64,000 bases of DNA. It comes from Coix lacryma-jobi var. lacryma-jobi. Its lineage: Eukaryota > Streptophyta > Magnoliopsida > Poales > Poaceae. Numbering within the stretch: position 1 is the stretch's first letter; each line of letters opens with the position of its first letter. Both the position numbers and the translations under genes were made by a program. This document shows, piece after piece, positions 1 through 10,288 of the stretch. The stretch covers positions 115,191,131 through 115,255,130 of the forward strand of contig CM019825.1 in NCBI GenBank assembly GCA_009763385.1, in the 5' to 3' direction. The notes beneath the pieces are model-generated. The model saw only the letters and a list, made by a program, of their open reading frames with translations. It did not search any database and had not been told where the DNA came from.

Positions 1-1142
1 TTATTATTTATGCTATCATTAATTCTACCTTGATTAGAAACTAATTTTCCAATAGGACAATTAAATACGGAGGTTTGAGGCATACCTTTTTTATTCCATT
101 GTTGGATCATTGGAATTGGAGGTTCTCCGTAGCCACCATTATTAAGAAGGGATTTGGCATTCTCTTTCTTAATTTCTGCTTGACCTTCACTTGACGAAGC
201 GTCTCTTTGCTTGGCATAGTACTCCTTTGCAGCACGATCTCTCTTCTCATTTAACATTTGCTCTAGCAATTTTACCAACGTTTGCAGGGTAACAGGATCA
301 GCTTGCTTAATTTCAGACATACCTCTAGCATGTTTTTGTGTCCATCCTTGATTTGCCACCATTGTCTCGATCAATTTGGTTGCCTTCTCTACAGTGAGAG
401 AGAGGTATGCACCTCCGGTGGCAGCATCAATGTGTTGTCGAGATTCTTGCTGGAGTCCATTGTAGAAGCTCTAGATCAAGTACCAGTCTTGCATACCATG
501 GTGAGGATAGTATTCAACATACTCTTGTAGTCTCTCCCAAGCTTCAGTGATTGTTTCTTCGTCTCCCTGTCCAAAGTTGGAAATCTTGCTACGGACAAGA
601 ATAGTTCGACTTATCGGGCAGAACTTGTTGAGGAATTGATCCGCGCATCTCACCCACGTCAGCAGGTGGCCAGAGTTGAAGAGGAACCACTGCTTCGCTT
701 TTTGCACTAATGAAAATGGAAAAAGACAAAGTCTGATGGCGTCCTGCGAAACTCCCTGCACAGAAATTGTACTACATATCTCCAGAAAATTCCGGAGGTG
801 AGCATTGGCATCCTCGAAAGGTTTGCCATTAAATGCGATAGCTTGAGCCATACGTATTAAGTGAGGTTTAAGCTCAAAATCTACATTACTAGTAGAAAGT
901 AACACTGGAATGTGAGCAAGAGTAGGCATGGAATACTCACAGATTGTTTTGGTCGATGTCGATGTTGATTGATCATTGGAGCAGCTTGGTTCGTCAGTCA
1001 CTTTTGACTGGGATTCTTGTCTCGACGAACTCCTCTCACGAAGCTCCAGGTTCTTCCTCGGAGGAGTGAGATTAGCTCTCGCTCTCCTAAGAATGGCCTC
1101 AGGATCTTCTTGATAGTCGCTCGGAAGATTGAATCCGGCCAT
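1..1142 (-). pseudogene. gag: Athila-like gag, N-terminal part, one nonsense codon, runs off window
   Basis: The Gag structural protein of an LTR retrotransposon. The start chosen is the ATG at 1142 (MAGFNLPSDY...), the last Met before a long gag-like stretch. The core gag domain is clear: FEDANAHLRNFLEICS, then IRLCLFPFSL, AKQWF, and PEAWERLQEY-like TEAWERLQEY followed by PHHGMQDW. An in-frame TAG at 471-473 interrupts it. The related gag at 35391-37265 has a glutamine (CAG) at this place, so this is a C-to-T nonsense change. Beyond the stop the frame stays open to base 1 (for example GLQQESRQHIDAATGGAYLS), so only this lesion is seen. No zinc knuckle lies inside the window. Confidence 0.8.
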
Positions 1143-1244
1143 GACTACTTGAATGATCACAAACAACGAACAATATATATACCCGCTAGAACTACGGGGG
1201 TTAATTCAATAGAAATCACAAAGAATTAATTCTAGCCAATTGCT

Positions 1245-1335
1245 TCCCCGGCAACAGCGCCAGAAATGCTTGTTGACTCTTGCTAACGTCATTGCTAGGA
1301 GTAGACTATGGAATCTATCTCCGGCAACGGCGCCA
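1245..1335 (-). promoter_or_regulatory. Two primer-binding-site modules in tandem
   Basis: On the minus strand TGGCGCCGTTGCCGGAG (1335-1319) follows the LTR end closely, and a second site TGGCGCTGTTGCCGGGGA (1262-1245) follows about 70 bases later. Both have the TGGCGCCGTTGCCGGGGA form used by plant Athila-type elements, usually assigned to tRNA-Asp (from memory). Each is preceded by a short AACAAGC/AACAAACC LTR-end-like motif. Only one would be needed for priming. Confidence 0.7.
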
Positions 1336-1343
1336 GAAAGGTT

Positions 1344-2803
1344 TGTTGGTACTTCTTAATGTAAGAAGTATAACTAACTATTCGTATGACTATTGGTAGG
1401 TTCCGCAAGCGCACAGAATAAGTCTATTGTAGCACTTCACCCGGGAGTAACCGAGTATCGTATATATTTCCATAGGGAAGCTACTATGGCAGAACTAACA
1501 CTAGGACTGCTATGAACAACTAGTGATTCTAGCAGGGTTGATCGAAATGTGTGAATGGGGGTTGGTTTCTACTACTACTAAAAAGAAAGAAAGACTAACT
1601 ACTACTAACCTAAATCGGCGGGGTCTGGCCGATGAACAGATTAATGTTTTCCTACACACTTACGATCACAACTAACTTAGCAATAAAGGTTCTATCTAGT
1701 TCTTCAAACCGTACACACCCTCTGGACTACTTACCTCAGACGTGCACAACGAGGTTTATGATTTAAGAACTAACCCAACTACGTGGTGGAATTCAAGGCT
1801 CCCAGGGCTGTCACCACCTGTTTGCTACCACACCTATCCGGGGGGCTAGCCACAAACTAAGGTATAACTAGTCTAAGCACCGCGCTTACACTAATATATA
1901 CTACTCTAATCTTGCGTCCAAAACTAGAGCACTGATTACTCAGCGAAGAACCCAAACTAGATATAGACTAAATACTAAGTTATCTATGATCGAAAGCACT
2001 CAACAAGAACAATAAGTAAAGAACTTAAAGTAAATGCTGAAAGTAGAAGAACACTAAGATAAATGAGAAAAGACTTGGAATTATACCAGAGACTTGGAAG
2101 ATCCTCTATTACAACTCCAGCTCTTCTCTTCTACACTCTCGCTCTCACTCTAAGTCTCTCAACTAGAGTGTTCCTTCACCAGAGCTTCGCTTACAAGAGA
2201 TTGGGACTAATGAGGTGAGGTCTGAGTACAAATGAGCTAGGGGGGGTCCTATTTATAGCCTAGGGACCTAGGGTTAGGTCAGGGGAGTGAGTGTGGTGGC
2301 GGGCGCCACCCCCCTGGCCCTTGGATCCACTGCCTCTTCACCAACGACATCCAGGAGGTCCTCCAAGTCGGTTAGGGTTCGGTTAGGGTTGTCCAATAAC
2401 CGTAACATGGGCAATTAGGCCTTGATCCATGTGACACTGCTTCTTAGCCCTTGGATGACCCGACTTAGGTGAGCAACGACTGCAAATGAGCGTGGAGTGC
2501 TTCCCCTGGATCAGTGACGTGGCAGGGGGGAGTTTGGGCTTCTCCCCCCTGGCGGCCGCCAGCTAGGGGTGGCGCGCGCCACCCCTCCTTGGCCCAAAGT
2601 GAACCCAGACAAGTGGGCTTGCTTCCTGGTGGGTCCATTTGGTCATTTTGCTCAAAAACCCTGCAATTTCCTACATTCAAATAAAACTCAAGGACAAGTG
2701 GAAATCGTTAGTTTATAAAAGGTTTTTGGTTGATTTTAGTCCCTTGTGTTGCATTATATGACCTTGTTGATGCTAAGAATATGACACTTAGTGAGCGTCA
2801 ACA
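1344..2803 (-). repeat. LTR of Athila-like element (about 1.46 kb)
   Basis: On the minus strand it runs from TGTTGACGCTCAC (2803) to ...TACCAACA (1344), so both ends show the TG...CA rule inside a longer TGTTG/CAACA inverted repeat. The primer-binding site follows the end. It resembles the LTR at 31725-33683 over much of its length (the stretch around the TATA box, GC-rich palindromes, the AAGCGCACAGAA region) but is clearly diverged and shorter. Its upstream side meets the internal region with no polypurine tract, unlike the other copy. Confidence 0.75.
2250..2257 (-). promoter_or_regulatory. Candidate TATA box of the LTR promoter
   Basis: The minus strand reads GGCTATAAATAGGACC, a near-consensus plant TATA box, about 550 bases into the LTR and just downstream of GC-rich palindromes. 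The same CTATAAATA context recurs in both LTRs of the element at 31725-38936 (33087-33094 and 38809-38816). Confidence 0.55.
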
Positions 2804-4457
2804 CTCGTCCTCGAGCAACAATGCGGTTTAAGCATTGAGCATGAAATAGATAGCAACTTAAGATGTATACAAGTGCATATTGTATAGTGAGAAATAACTT
2901 AGTGTATATCATTAATCATAGCAATGTGGGGCTTATAGCTTTTCACTTCAAACATGCAAGAGTGAAATAAAGCAGTAGATAGGAAACTTTTATCTTGCTT
3001 AGGTTTGACTAGGATTCTGTCTAGAGGTTTTTTAAGGTTTTCAAAAGATAAAAACTTGCTTAAGTCCTCCAAGATTCACTCAATCACTCAATGGTGTTTA
3101 AATCCTCACTTAGGCCAAAATGTAGCCTCTCCTATTTCTAAAGAATGATATGTGGAGTTATAAGTAGGCTAAGAATCATGAGCAAATTGCATAATGTTTA
3201 TTGCTAAGCTAGACACTCAGATCATAAGGAGCAACAAATCATAAAAATTGATCAAGATGTGCATGTGTGGTTATGTGGAAGTGTATAGAGAGATATTTCA
3301 TAATCCTTCCTAGTTAATTTCTGGGGTCTAGAGCTAATGATAACTCCTTTTTTTTCTCAATACATAGTGAGTAGACAAAAATGTGTCCTCACATTTTCTT
3401 AGGACATAGTCTTCTCTTGAGCTACTTTACTCACTTTTTTCATATCTCTCTTTTTTAACTCTAGATTTCCCCAGATTGTCTATAGGAAAGGATTTTAGAA
3501 ATGAAAAGGGGGAAGAGAGAGAAATGCTTATTCCCAGTGTAGGAATAACATAAGGCTAGCAATGGAACGTTTGACAAGGTATTGCATATCTCCAGTGTAG
3601 AGAATGAGCAATTTATTTGGTGGTTGCAAACTTCCAAAGTGGAGAGTAAGCAATTTATGGTGGGTGTGTGTATCTTGATCAAAAGATATGATAAGCTTCT
3701 CTACTAAGATCTATGAGGTCTAACAAAGCTCAACACAAACAAAGCTCTTTGTGGTTTTGACTAACAAATATTTGGCTAGTGGTGGGATGGGATAAAATCT
3801 AGGAGGAACTTTTAGCAAGGTTTTCGTGATTTTTAAAAGAAATCATGCAGATTAGGTCCTAATTTCACCTTAGCAAGTTTAAAGAATTACTCCATTTCCA
3901 ACTAGCTTTATTCACTAAGCATGATTTTAGTTAAAACATGTGCAACCCACAAAAGCTACAACTTAGATAAAACTAGTTATTCTAACTATAACAATAGCAT
4001 TTGCATGGCATATTTTATTTCTTATTCAGATTCCAACATTTTTAAGCAGATTTTATCATTTTTATTCATGGGATAATTACTTAGGCAAGTATATAACATT
4101 CAAACTTTTTTTTAAAGATATAGAATTTAAGAACCGAACATAAAGAGTAAGGTTGAAACATACCTTATTGGCGCGAGGATCTCCCCCAAGCTGGCTTCTT
4201 GCTTGGTGAAGGGTCTTCATCTTTCTCGGTCGGAGCTCTTGTTCTTATTTTATTAAAAAGGAAACTATCTAATGTTTTGAAAAAGGGAAACTATCCTATT
4301 ATGATATTTTATTATTCTAGCTAAGTTAACATATACTTATGCATATAACTAATGATAACTGATATATATATATATATATTTTTAGTTACATGCATGACAT
4401 ATGTTATTTATTTGAAAAAGGGAAATTTGAAGGGAAATTTAAAAGTAAATCCATACC
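2804..4457 (-). other. Non-coding 3' internal region of Athila-like element
   Basis: AT-rich sequence with no open frame of note lies between the protease end and the LTR. It is nearly collinear with 33697-35390 of the second Athila-like element, including the AGAGATATTTCATAATCC stretch. It carries an internal purine tract on the minus strand, AGCTTGGGGGAGAT, at 4180-4193, and a short TA run near 4365-4378. It lacks the 23 or so bases holding the LTR-adjacent polypurine tract of the other copy. Confidence 0.7.
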
Positions 4458-5364
4458 TTAGATCCATGGAATTTCATCCTTATTGGGTGGATCTTCTTCC
4501 TTGGGTGCTTCTTCTTTAAGTACTTCATCGAGTTCTTCTTCTTTTGGCACGTCTCCTTTGTTATGTGAATTACACAACTCAGGAGAAGGTGGTTCTTTCT
4601 TTCTGTTCCACCTTATTCTTAGGCGCCTCTTCTTGGTACGAACGAGTTTTGCTTCCTGCATGTTAGCGGCATATGCGGGACCACGGGAAAAGGAGAATAT
4701 TTCCTTCCTCCCTCCTAATGCCATTTGCATTTTACCACTCCCCACATATATGCAAGCATCAACAGTGTTCAAGAAAGGTCTACCTAAGATTAGAGGCACA
4801 TCTTTCCTATTTCCCATATCTAGTATTATGAAATCAGCAGGAACATATGAACCTCTAATATGAACAGCTAAATCAGTGACTATTCCTTCTACATAGCATG
4901 TTGATTGATCAGCTAGCACGACATAGGCAGATGTGGATGACATGGGTGAAAAGAATGAGTTTTCATATAAATCCTTAGATAAAATGTTCACACTCGATCC
5001 TAAATCACACATGGCATTTTTAAAGACTTCACCAAAAATTGAGCATCTAATTATGGGACTACCAGGATTACCCTTTTTAACAGTCATGGTTTGATCTTCA
5101 TAATAGTTAAAATATTTTATTTCAACCATATTTGCAGTTTCCATGTTAGGTTTAGCTGGAATTTTGCCAGTTTCAAAAGATGGTATGATCGCAGCAAGTT
5201 GAGCCAATTGGGTTTCTAACATCTTATTAAAGCTAAGTTGATTTTTCAGAGCAGATGAGAAATCTTCCAATTTAGCATTTATGTTCTCAAGCATTTTATC
5301 ATTTGACATTAATTTCTTATTCAAAAATTTAGTAGTTCTACCTTGAGAGTAGACTAGATTCTTT
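4458..5364 (-). pseudogene. gag: Athila-like gag C-terminus and aspartic protease, N-truncated
   Basis: The frame is open from the junction at 5364 to the stop near 4458. It starts in the linker after the zinc knuckle (NLVYSQGRTTKFLNKKLMSN) and covers a helical segment, then a retropepsin domain: AMCDLGSSVNILSK carries the active-site Asp (DLGSS in place of the usual D-T/S-G), followed by AYVVLADQ, PADFIILDMG and PLILGRPFLNT, the second hydrophobic half of the fold. It ends in a Lys/Glu-rich tail and stops with no reverse transcriptase. It closely matches residues about 320 onward of the protein at 35391-37265. The N-terminal half was lost at the break with Tat sequence. Confidence 0.85.
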
Positions 5365-7281
5365 AAGTCCGCACACCACCAAAGTCGCCATATCCTTAAT
5401 GTATTGAGTTAGCCGCCCCGGTGCAGCCTTGGCTCGATCAATCAAGGACTCGTCAGCTCCTTCGGGGCGTGGAATCATGTTGAGGGCGGGCTCTACAGCT
5501 TGCTCTAACGCCCTCAAAGAATCCCGAGAAGTCTTTAAAGACTCTTGGGACTCCTTCAGCTGCGCCTGAACCGCTTCCAGAGCTTCCCACGACTCCTTTG
5601 TCGACTTCAAAGCCTGCAACAGATCTCGGTCAGCATCCTCACGAATCAATTTGGCTTCTTGAAGAGTACTCTGTGCATTAGCAAATACCTCCTCAAGTTC
5701 CGCCTCCTTCCGGTTGAAAGCATTTTGCCATCCAGCGGCCAGCGTCTTCGAATCTGAATAACAAGACATATCAACTGAATGAGTATCACAAATTCACAAA
5801 GCAATAAGGACTCTGTAAAGTACTCCTGACTTACCAGCAACTTGCTTCTTGGAAGACTTCACGACCTCCTTAAGCTTTTGCTCTGAGGAAACATGCTTGG
5901 CGAGTAGCTCAATCTCCCGGTTATTGGCCGCATCACGTTCATCAACAACAACCCTGAGATTATTTTGAAGTTCGTTGATGCGGTTATGAAGCACTTGGGT
6001 GGCTAATTTCTGGCTGATCTGATCCTGAGCAATGTACTCCTTGAGCTGTTGATTCTCAAGAGAAAGCTCTTGGCGGATCCGAGTGATCTGCTCAGTCACT
6101 TTCACATCAAAGCCCTGCACAGAGATAGCAATATAAGTACTCGGATGTGATAGCAAAAAATAAAGAGGATTTCCAAAGAGTTACCTCAACTAACTCTTGG
6201 AGCGCTACGGCAGGTGCCATCACCTGCTCACTCAATTCCTTCAGCCGAACGAGATCCGGGTTGTATCCCACAACTTCAAGTCTCGAGCCCTGGCGCGAGG
6301 ATTCGGGGATAACATCAGACTCTTCCTGAGGAGGATCTGGAGCTTCACTTCCCCTCCAATATTGATCTCAGCGCGGACCATCTCCAGAGTGGGTTCATCA
6401 GGATGTCGGGTGCGAAGAAACCACTCGTTCATCACTCGGTCAAGCTCCAATTGAGCAGGAGAGAGAAAGATCGAATATGGAACACCAACCTGAGGCAAGG
6501 GAAGTACGTCCACTTCAGGTGCCGTGTCGACCTGAGTACCGGATGGTGATGAGCCCGGCAGGGTATTCACCTGGCTAAAAATAAGAGGGGCGTTGGATTC
6601 GCTCCTATTCTGCGCCTCCGACTCCTCCACCGCCCGGGTTTCAGTAGCACCACTTGAAGATGCTGCGATCGGCTTCACCTTACTACAACAGACGAGTGTT
6701 CATATTAATACCAGAAATATGCGAGTATTCTAAAGAAAATACTGCAACTTACTTCACAAGCTTCAACGCCCGTGGCAGTTTCAAGATTGGCTTCTTTGGC
6801 TGTGGGTCTGGGGTCGGAGCTTCTTCAGGAACAACACCACTTGAAGCTCCTTGAGTTGTCTCAGCGTCTGGATCAAACAAAGATATAAGACAAGGGTTTA
6901 TTAAATCCAAAGCAGGAAGTCTATAAAGTACTCGGGTTTTCCCTTACCAGGAGCACCCGTGTTATAGTGCTTTTCAGCCAATTCTGTTGATAAAAGAATT
7001 TTTTGACAAGCACGACGATTACCAGTGCGAGCCTTCTTTGGGACTGGATCTCTAGCTTCCTGGAGAGGACTCGAAGACCTCTTCCGGCTACTCTCGGCTT
7101 CAGGATCTATGAGCATGACATCAGAGTCAGTTGAATCCGAGTCTAACCAGTCTAGATCACCAGGAGAGCTTGACTCATTGCGAAGGTCCTCACTTTGAAT
7201 GGGATCCTCGAGAGCAATGTCTCCGCCTTCTTGAGTCGCCGGGGGCAGGGGTGGACAATCATTGTTATTCCTCCCTTGAGC
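5365..7281 (-). pseudogene. Tat antisense gene, exons 2-6 (coiled-coil part), frameshifted and C-truncated
   Basis: Splice signals on the minus strand support exons at 7281-6952 (acceptor TTTTCATAG, donor CTG|GTAAGG), 6867-6753 (donor GAA|GTAAGT), about 6686-6185 (donor GAG|GTAACT), 6114-5835 (acceptor CTGTGCAG, donor CTG|GTAAGT) and 5753 to the junction (acceptor TTATTCAG). Exon 2 is basic and proline-rich. The later exons are coiled-coil, with heptad-rich runs such as EQITRIRQELSLENQQLKEY and AVQAQLKESQESLKTSRDSL. A one-base shift near 6345 breaks exon 4: the frame ending EVVGYNPDLVRLKELSEQV is right downstream but not upstream. The last exon is cut at 5365. Boundaries are by eye. Confidence 0.6.
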
Positions 7282-7356
7282 CTATGAAAAGAAGATAATG
7301 TCCAGTCAGAAGGATATCTATCAAGAATCTAAAAGACGGATAACAAAACTACTTAC

Positions 7357-8292
7357 CTCTGGAGGAGGGTTGATGGCGGAAAAAGTGGTCATCATCAGAA
7401 CAAGATGCTCACGGCTCTTCAAAAGCCGGTTCATCCTCCTCAGAATCTCTTGATTGGACAATTGCTCAGCATCATGTCGGCCTAGGTCCTTCATGCCACG
7501 GTACTCGAAGCCAAAATTGGCTCGTTGTTGCAACGGATGGACTCGATGCGCAATAAAATCTTGGACGACAGTATATCCAGTCAGTCCACTCAGCTTCAAT
7601 GCCTCTATCATGTTGATCAATGGTTGGACAACTTCTACCTCTTCAGCAGAAATCTTGTCCTTCCACTCTCGGGACTTCTGGGGCGGCCACCCATCATGGC
7701 GACGAAGGGCTGGTGGCGGGTTGGCTATGTAAAACCATCCGCTAGCCCATTCTCGAACGGATTCTGACAGCACTACAAAGATGTATTGAGTAGCTACTTC
7801 TATCCTAAGCTGGATACTAGCTCCTCCAACTACTTCTACACATGCATCACTGGGTTGACACTTTACCCAGAAGAAATAATGAAAAAGAGTAAAAGAGGGG
7901 CAAATCCCCAGAAAAGCCTCACACAGATGGGAGAAAATTGCGATGTGGAAGCAGACATTTGGAGTAATATGGTTGAGGGTCAAACCATAGTAGTGTAGCA
8001 ATCCTCTGAAGAAATCAGATGCTGGGAGTCCTAATCCGCGCTCAACGAAAGATTTGAACATCACGATCTCTGTCGTATTGGGGGCTGGAGCACGATGATC
8101 AGTGGGTACCCTCCACCCGTCTATTGGCTGCGACCGGAGTAATCCTTGCTGCGCCAGGAAAGCTAGCTCCGATTCTCTGGTATCCGACGCTTTCCAAGCT
8201 AGCACATCTGTTGGAGGGCACTGGTGGCACAGCTTCCCGCTAGTGGTCTTCGCCTTCTTCTTCTCGGCCACGGATTGCTTCTTTGGGCCCAT
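7357..8292 (-). CDS. Tat antisense gene, exon 1: putative gypsy-type transposon domain (PF04195-like)
   Basis: The ATG at 8292 begins MGPKKQSVAEKKKAKTTSGK, a basic nuclear-targeting-like start. The body has the conserved grass pattern PNTTEIVMFKSFVERGLGLP, FFRGLLHYYGLTLNHITPN, HIAIFSHLCEAFLGI, and GWFYIANPPP, matching the antisense protein at 23237-24175. This is the domain I know as 'putative gypsy type transposon' (PF04195), found as an extra antisense gene in grass Tat elements; its function is unknown. Exon 1 ends at a consensus donor, CCAGAG|GTAAGT (exon end 7357), right after the conserved PPPE. The open reading frame is intact. TATA-like sequences lie upstream on the minus strand. Confidence 0.75.
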
Positions 8293-9859
8293 GTTGATGA
8301 CAAGGGACTTTTTGCGCATCAACTAATGGATTGGCTATGGGATTTCTTGCTCCAAAGGCTATGGCTTGATGAAAGAATGAAAAAATTGTAAGCTCAATGG
8401 CGACTTATTATAGATCTGTTTCGGCAACCATTCACCTTTTTCGAACGGCGTTATGGAACCGTTCGAAACCCTAACGACTGGGGGACGTTTCAGACGACGT
8501 CAGAGTCAATGAACAGGCAACCCGTACAACAGACAACGTTATTCTTTTACAAGACACATTTAGTACTCGGAAGAAAAGACAAAGGACTCGGAAAATATTC
8601 CAAGTACCCGAATCTTAATAATTATTACTCAGAATTACAACAGAGATACATGGATGCATCTTGAGATACAGCAGCTTCCAGTACAAGTTCAATCAGGATG
8701 TAAAACGCTACTCTAGTATAATCAAGGTATAGAGTCTTGATGCATAACGCACCAAGGACCGGGTTCAGTGAGACGCAGTAAAGCAGACACAGAACCTTGG
8801 ATAGACACTATCTTTTCAGTGCATCCCAAGGTGGGTTCAAGCCTCTACCCCAGTACACAAGGAACTCGGTAGTCGGCCTTAACCCTAACGCCTTTTGACA
8901 ACCTGTGACCCCGAGGTTGCCCGCGATGCTGGAGTCACAAGAGTTCTTCTAGGCGCACCTCTGTATCCCACTGCTCGTGACCACTTGGAAACCACCCTGA
9001 CGGATGATCCCTTCACAAGAGTTCTTCTGGACACTTCCACTATCTTACATAAGGAAAACACCCGGGGGCTCGGACATCTCTATAGATGCTATAATAACGC
9101 TCAAAGGAATAAGAGAAGTCATATACTCAGGAAGGTGTGGCTTCCTTGCTCCCCATGCAAGGTATTTATAGGCGGCCACTCATGGTCCATGGACACAGTT
9201 CACAGCTATAAGTAACCAGAGAGTAATAAACCTTTCTGTGTACTGTTACACATGTGAAGCCTGGCACTAGTGATGAGTTGGCTTCACGTGTATACTTCAA
9301 GAGCAAGCCGACAAAAGTGTTGCAGTTGCAGAAACCGACAAGAATCATCAATGTGGACAGATGAAACAGTCACTGGTCAATTATTGTTGTCCTTGCGGTA
9401 ATTTTTATTTAGTGGAGGGTGAAAAGGGATGTTTGATGAAAACATTACCCACCTAAAGCCGAATATTTATTACTCGGATGGATTAAGCAATAAATCAGTG
9501 TCATGTTTTAACCTCTTGCAATCCTTATGGATTACCCGGATGATATATTAGAGACCCCAAGTACCGACTACTTAGGTACTCGGAACTCAGGCTCGGGGGC
9601 TGCAGAGTCTATATCATCAAGGAAATGTTTTTTATTGATTAAAGATTGCTCGGATAAAGGCTCAGAGACCCTCAAAGTTATTAAAAATAACAAGAGGCTC
9701 GGGGGCTACACCCTATGGGTGCACTTTTCAAGAAAAGGTGCACACCATGGAAGTTCTTTACCTGCATAGCACTTCAAGATTTTTCAAGACATTACTCGGA
9801 GATTCTCGAGAGAAACCAGAAGATAACGTTTTAGAAAAATAATGAAGAGCTCAGGGGCT
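8293..9859 (+). other. Tat non-coding region between antisense gene and 3' LTR
   Basis: No credible gene. The minus strand has CCGCCTATAAATACC at about 9162-9176, a strong TATA box that could start the antisense transcript some 850 bases upstream of its ATG. On the plus strand a CTCGGGGGCT-like purine tract occurs four times (near 9061-9073, 9591-9601, 9696-9707 and 9847-9859); the last abuts the LTR and is the likely polypurine tract. Confidence 0.6.
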
Positions 9860-10288
9860 TGACGGACCGGAATGTCAGAGATATCATCAGAAGATGATTA
9901 CTCGGACTAACCCTAGACGGCACGAGAGATCCTAGGACAAGATACGAAGCCTACATGGATTAGGACTCTCATTGTAACTTAGTTGAGTTTCTAAAGGAAG
10001 TCTTGTAATTAGAATAGGACTCCTTTGTGGTAACCGACTAGGACTCGGTATGCGCCAAAGCCTCACCCGATTATATAAGGGGAAGCAGGCGCCGGCCCCT
10101 ATCATTGAATCTTGAATCATAACACAAGGCACACGCCACACTGGACGTAAGGTATTACGCTATTAAGCGGCCTGAACCAGTATAAATCGTTGTCCGTGTG
10201 TACTCGCCGAGTTCTACGAACGTCGATCCCCACCGAACAAATCGTCTGAGAATCCTCAAGACGAGTTGCCGGTTAACAAACACCGACA
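9860..10288 (+). repeat. 3' LTR of Tat element (429 bases)
   Basis: It runs from TGACGGACC to ...CACCGACA and is collinear with the 5' LTR at 28982-29388, which fixes both ends. A purine tract (GAGCTCAGGGGCT) precedes it. It contains TATATAAGG at 10072-10080 followed by the likely transcription start region. The next five bases, TAACC, are the expected target-duplication copy; the partner is lost. Confidence 0.85.
10072..10080 (+). promoter_or_regulatory. TATA box in Tat 3' LTR
   Basis: TATATAAGG in a GATTATATAAGGGGAAG context. The same element sits at the same place in the 5' LTR of the related copy (29172-29180). Confidence 0.6.

Larger units (their letters stand above)
1..5364 (-). mobile_element. 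Athila-like Ty3-gypsy element(s), internal-LTR-internal arrangement
   Basis: Read on the minus strand this holds the end of gag plus a protease (5364-4458), a long non-coding tail (4457-2804), one LTR (2803-1344), a primer-binding site, then the start of another gag (1142 to the window edge). The same modules in the same order make up the element at 31725-38936. A single LTR thus serves as 3' LTR for one copy and 5' LTR for the next, as expected from unequal recombination between LTRs or insertion next to a relative. No reverse transcriptase or integrase is present between gag/protease and LTR. The right edge (5364/5365) is an abrupt break into Tat sequence. Confidence 0.8.
5365..10288 (+). 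mobile_element. Tat/Retand-type Ty3-gypsy element, 3' part only
   Basis: Only the part downstream of pol remains: a multi-exon antisense gene (5365-8292, minus), a non-coding stretch with repeated purine tracts, and a 3' LTR (9860-10288). Orientation comes from the LTR: the same LTR at 28982-29388 is followed by a primer-binding site on the plus strand. gag and pol are absent; the left edge cuts the last antisense exon and joins Athila-like gag at 5364. This could be a deletion or a recombination junction. A 5-base target duplication cannot be checked because the left end is lost. Confidence 0.75.

Noticed and set aside
4483..4863. Ser-rich 126-codon plus-strand frame
   Set aside because: It is the shadow of the Glu/Lys-rich gag-protease end on the minus strand.
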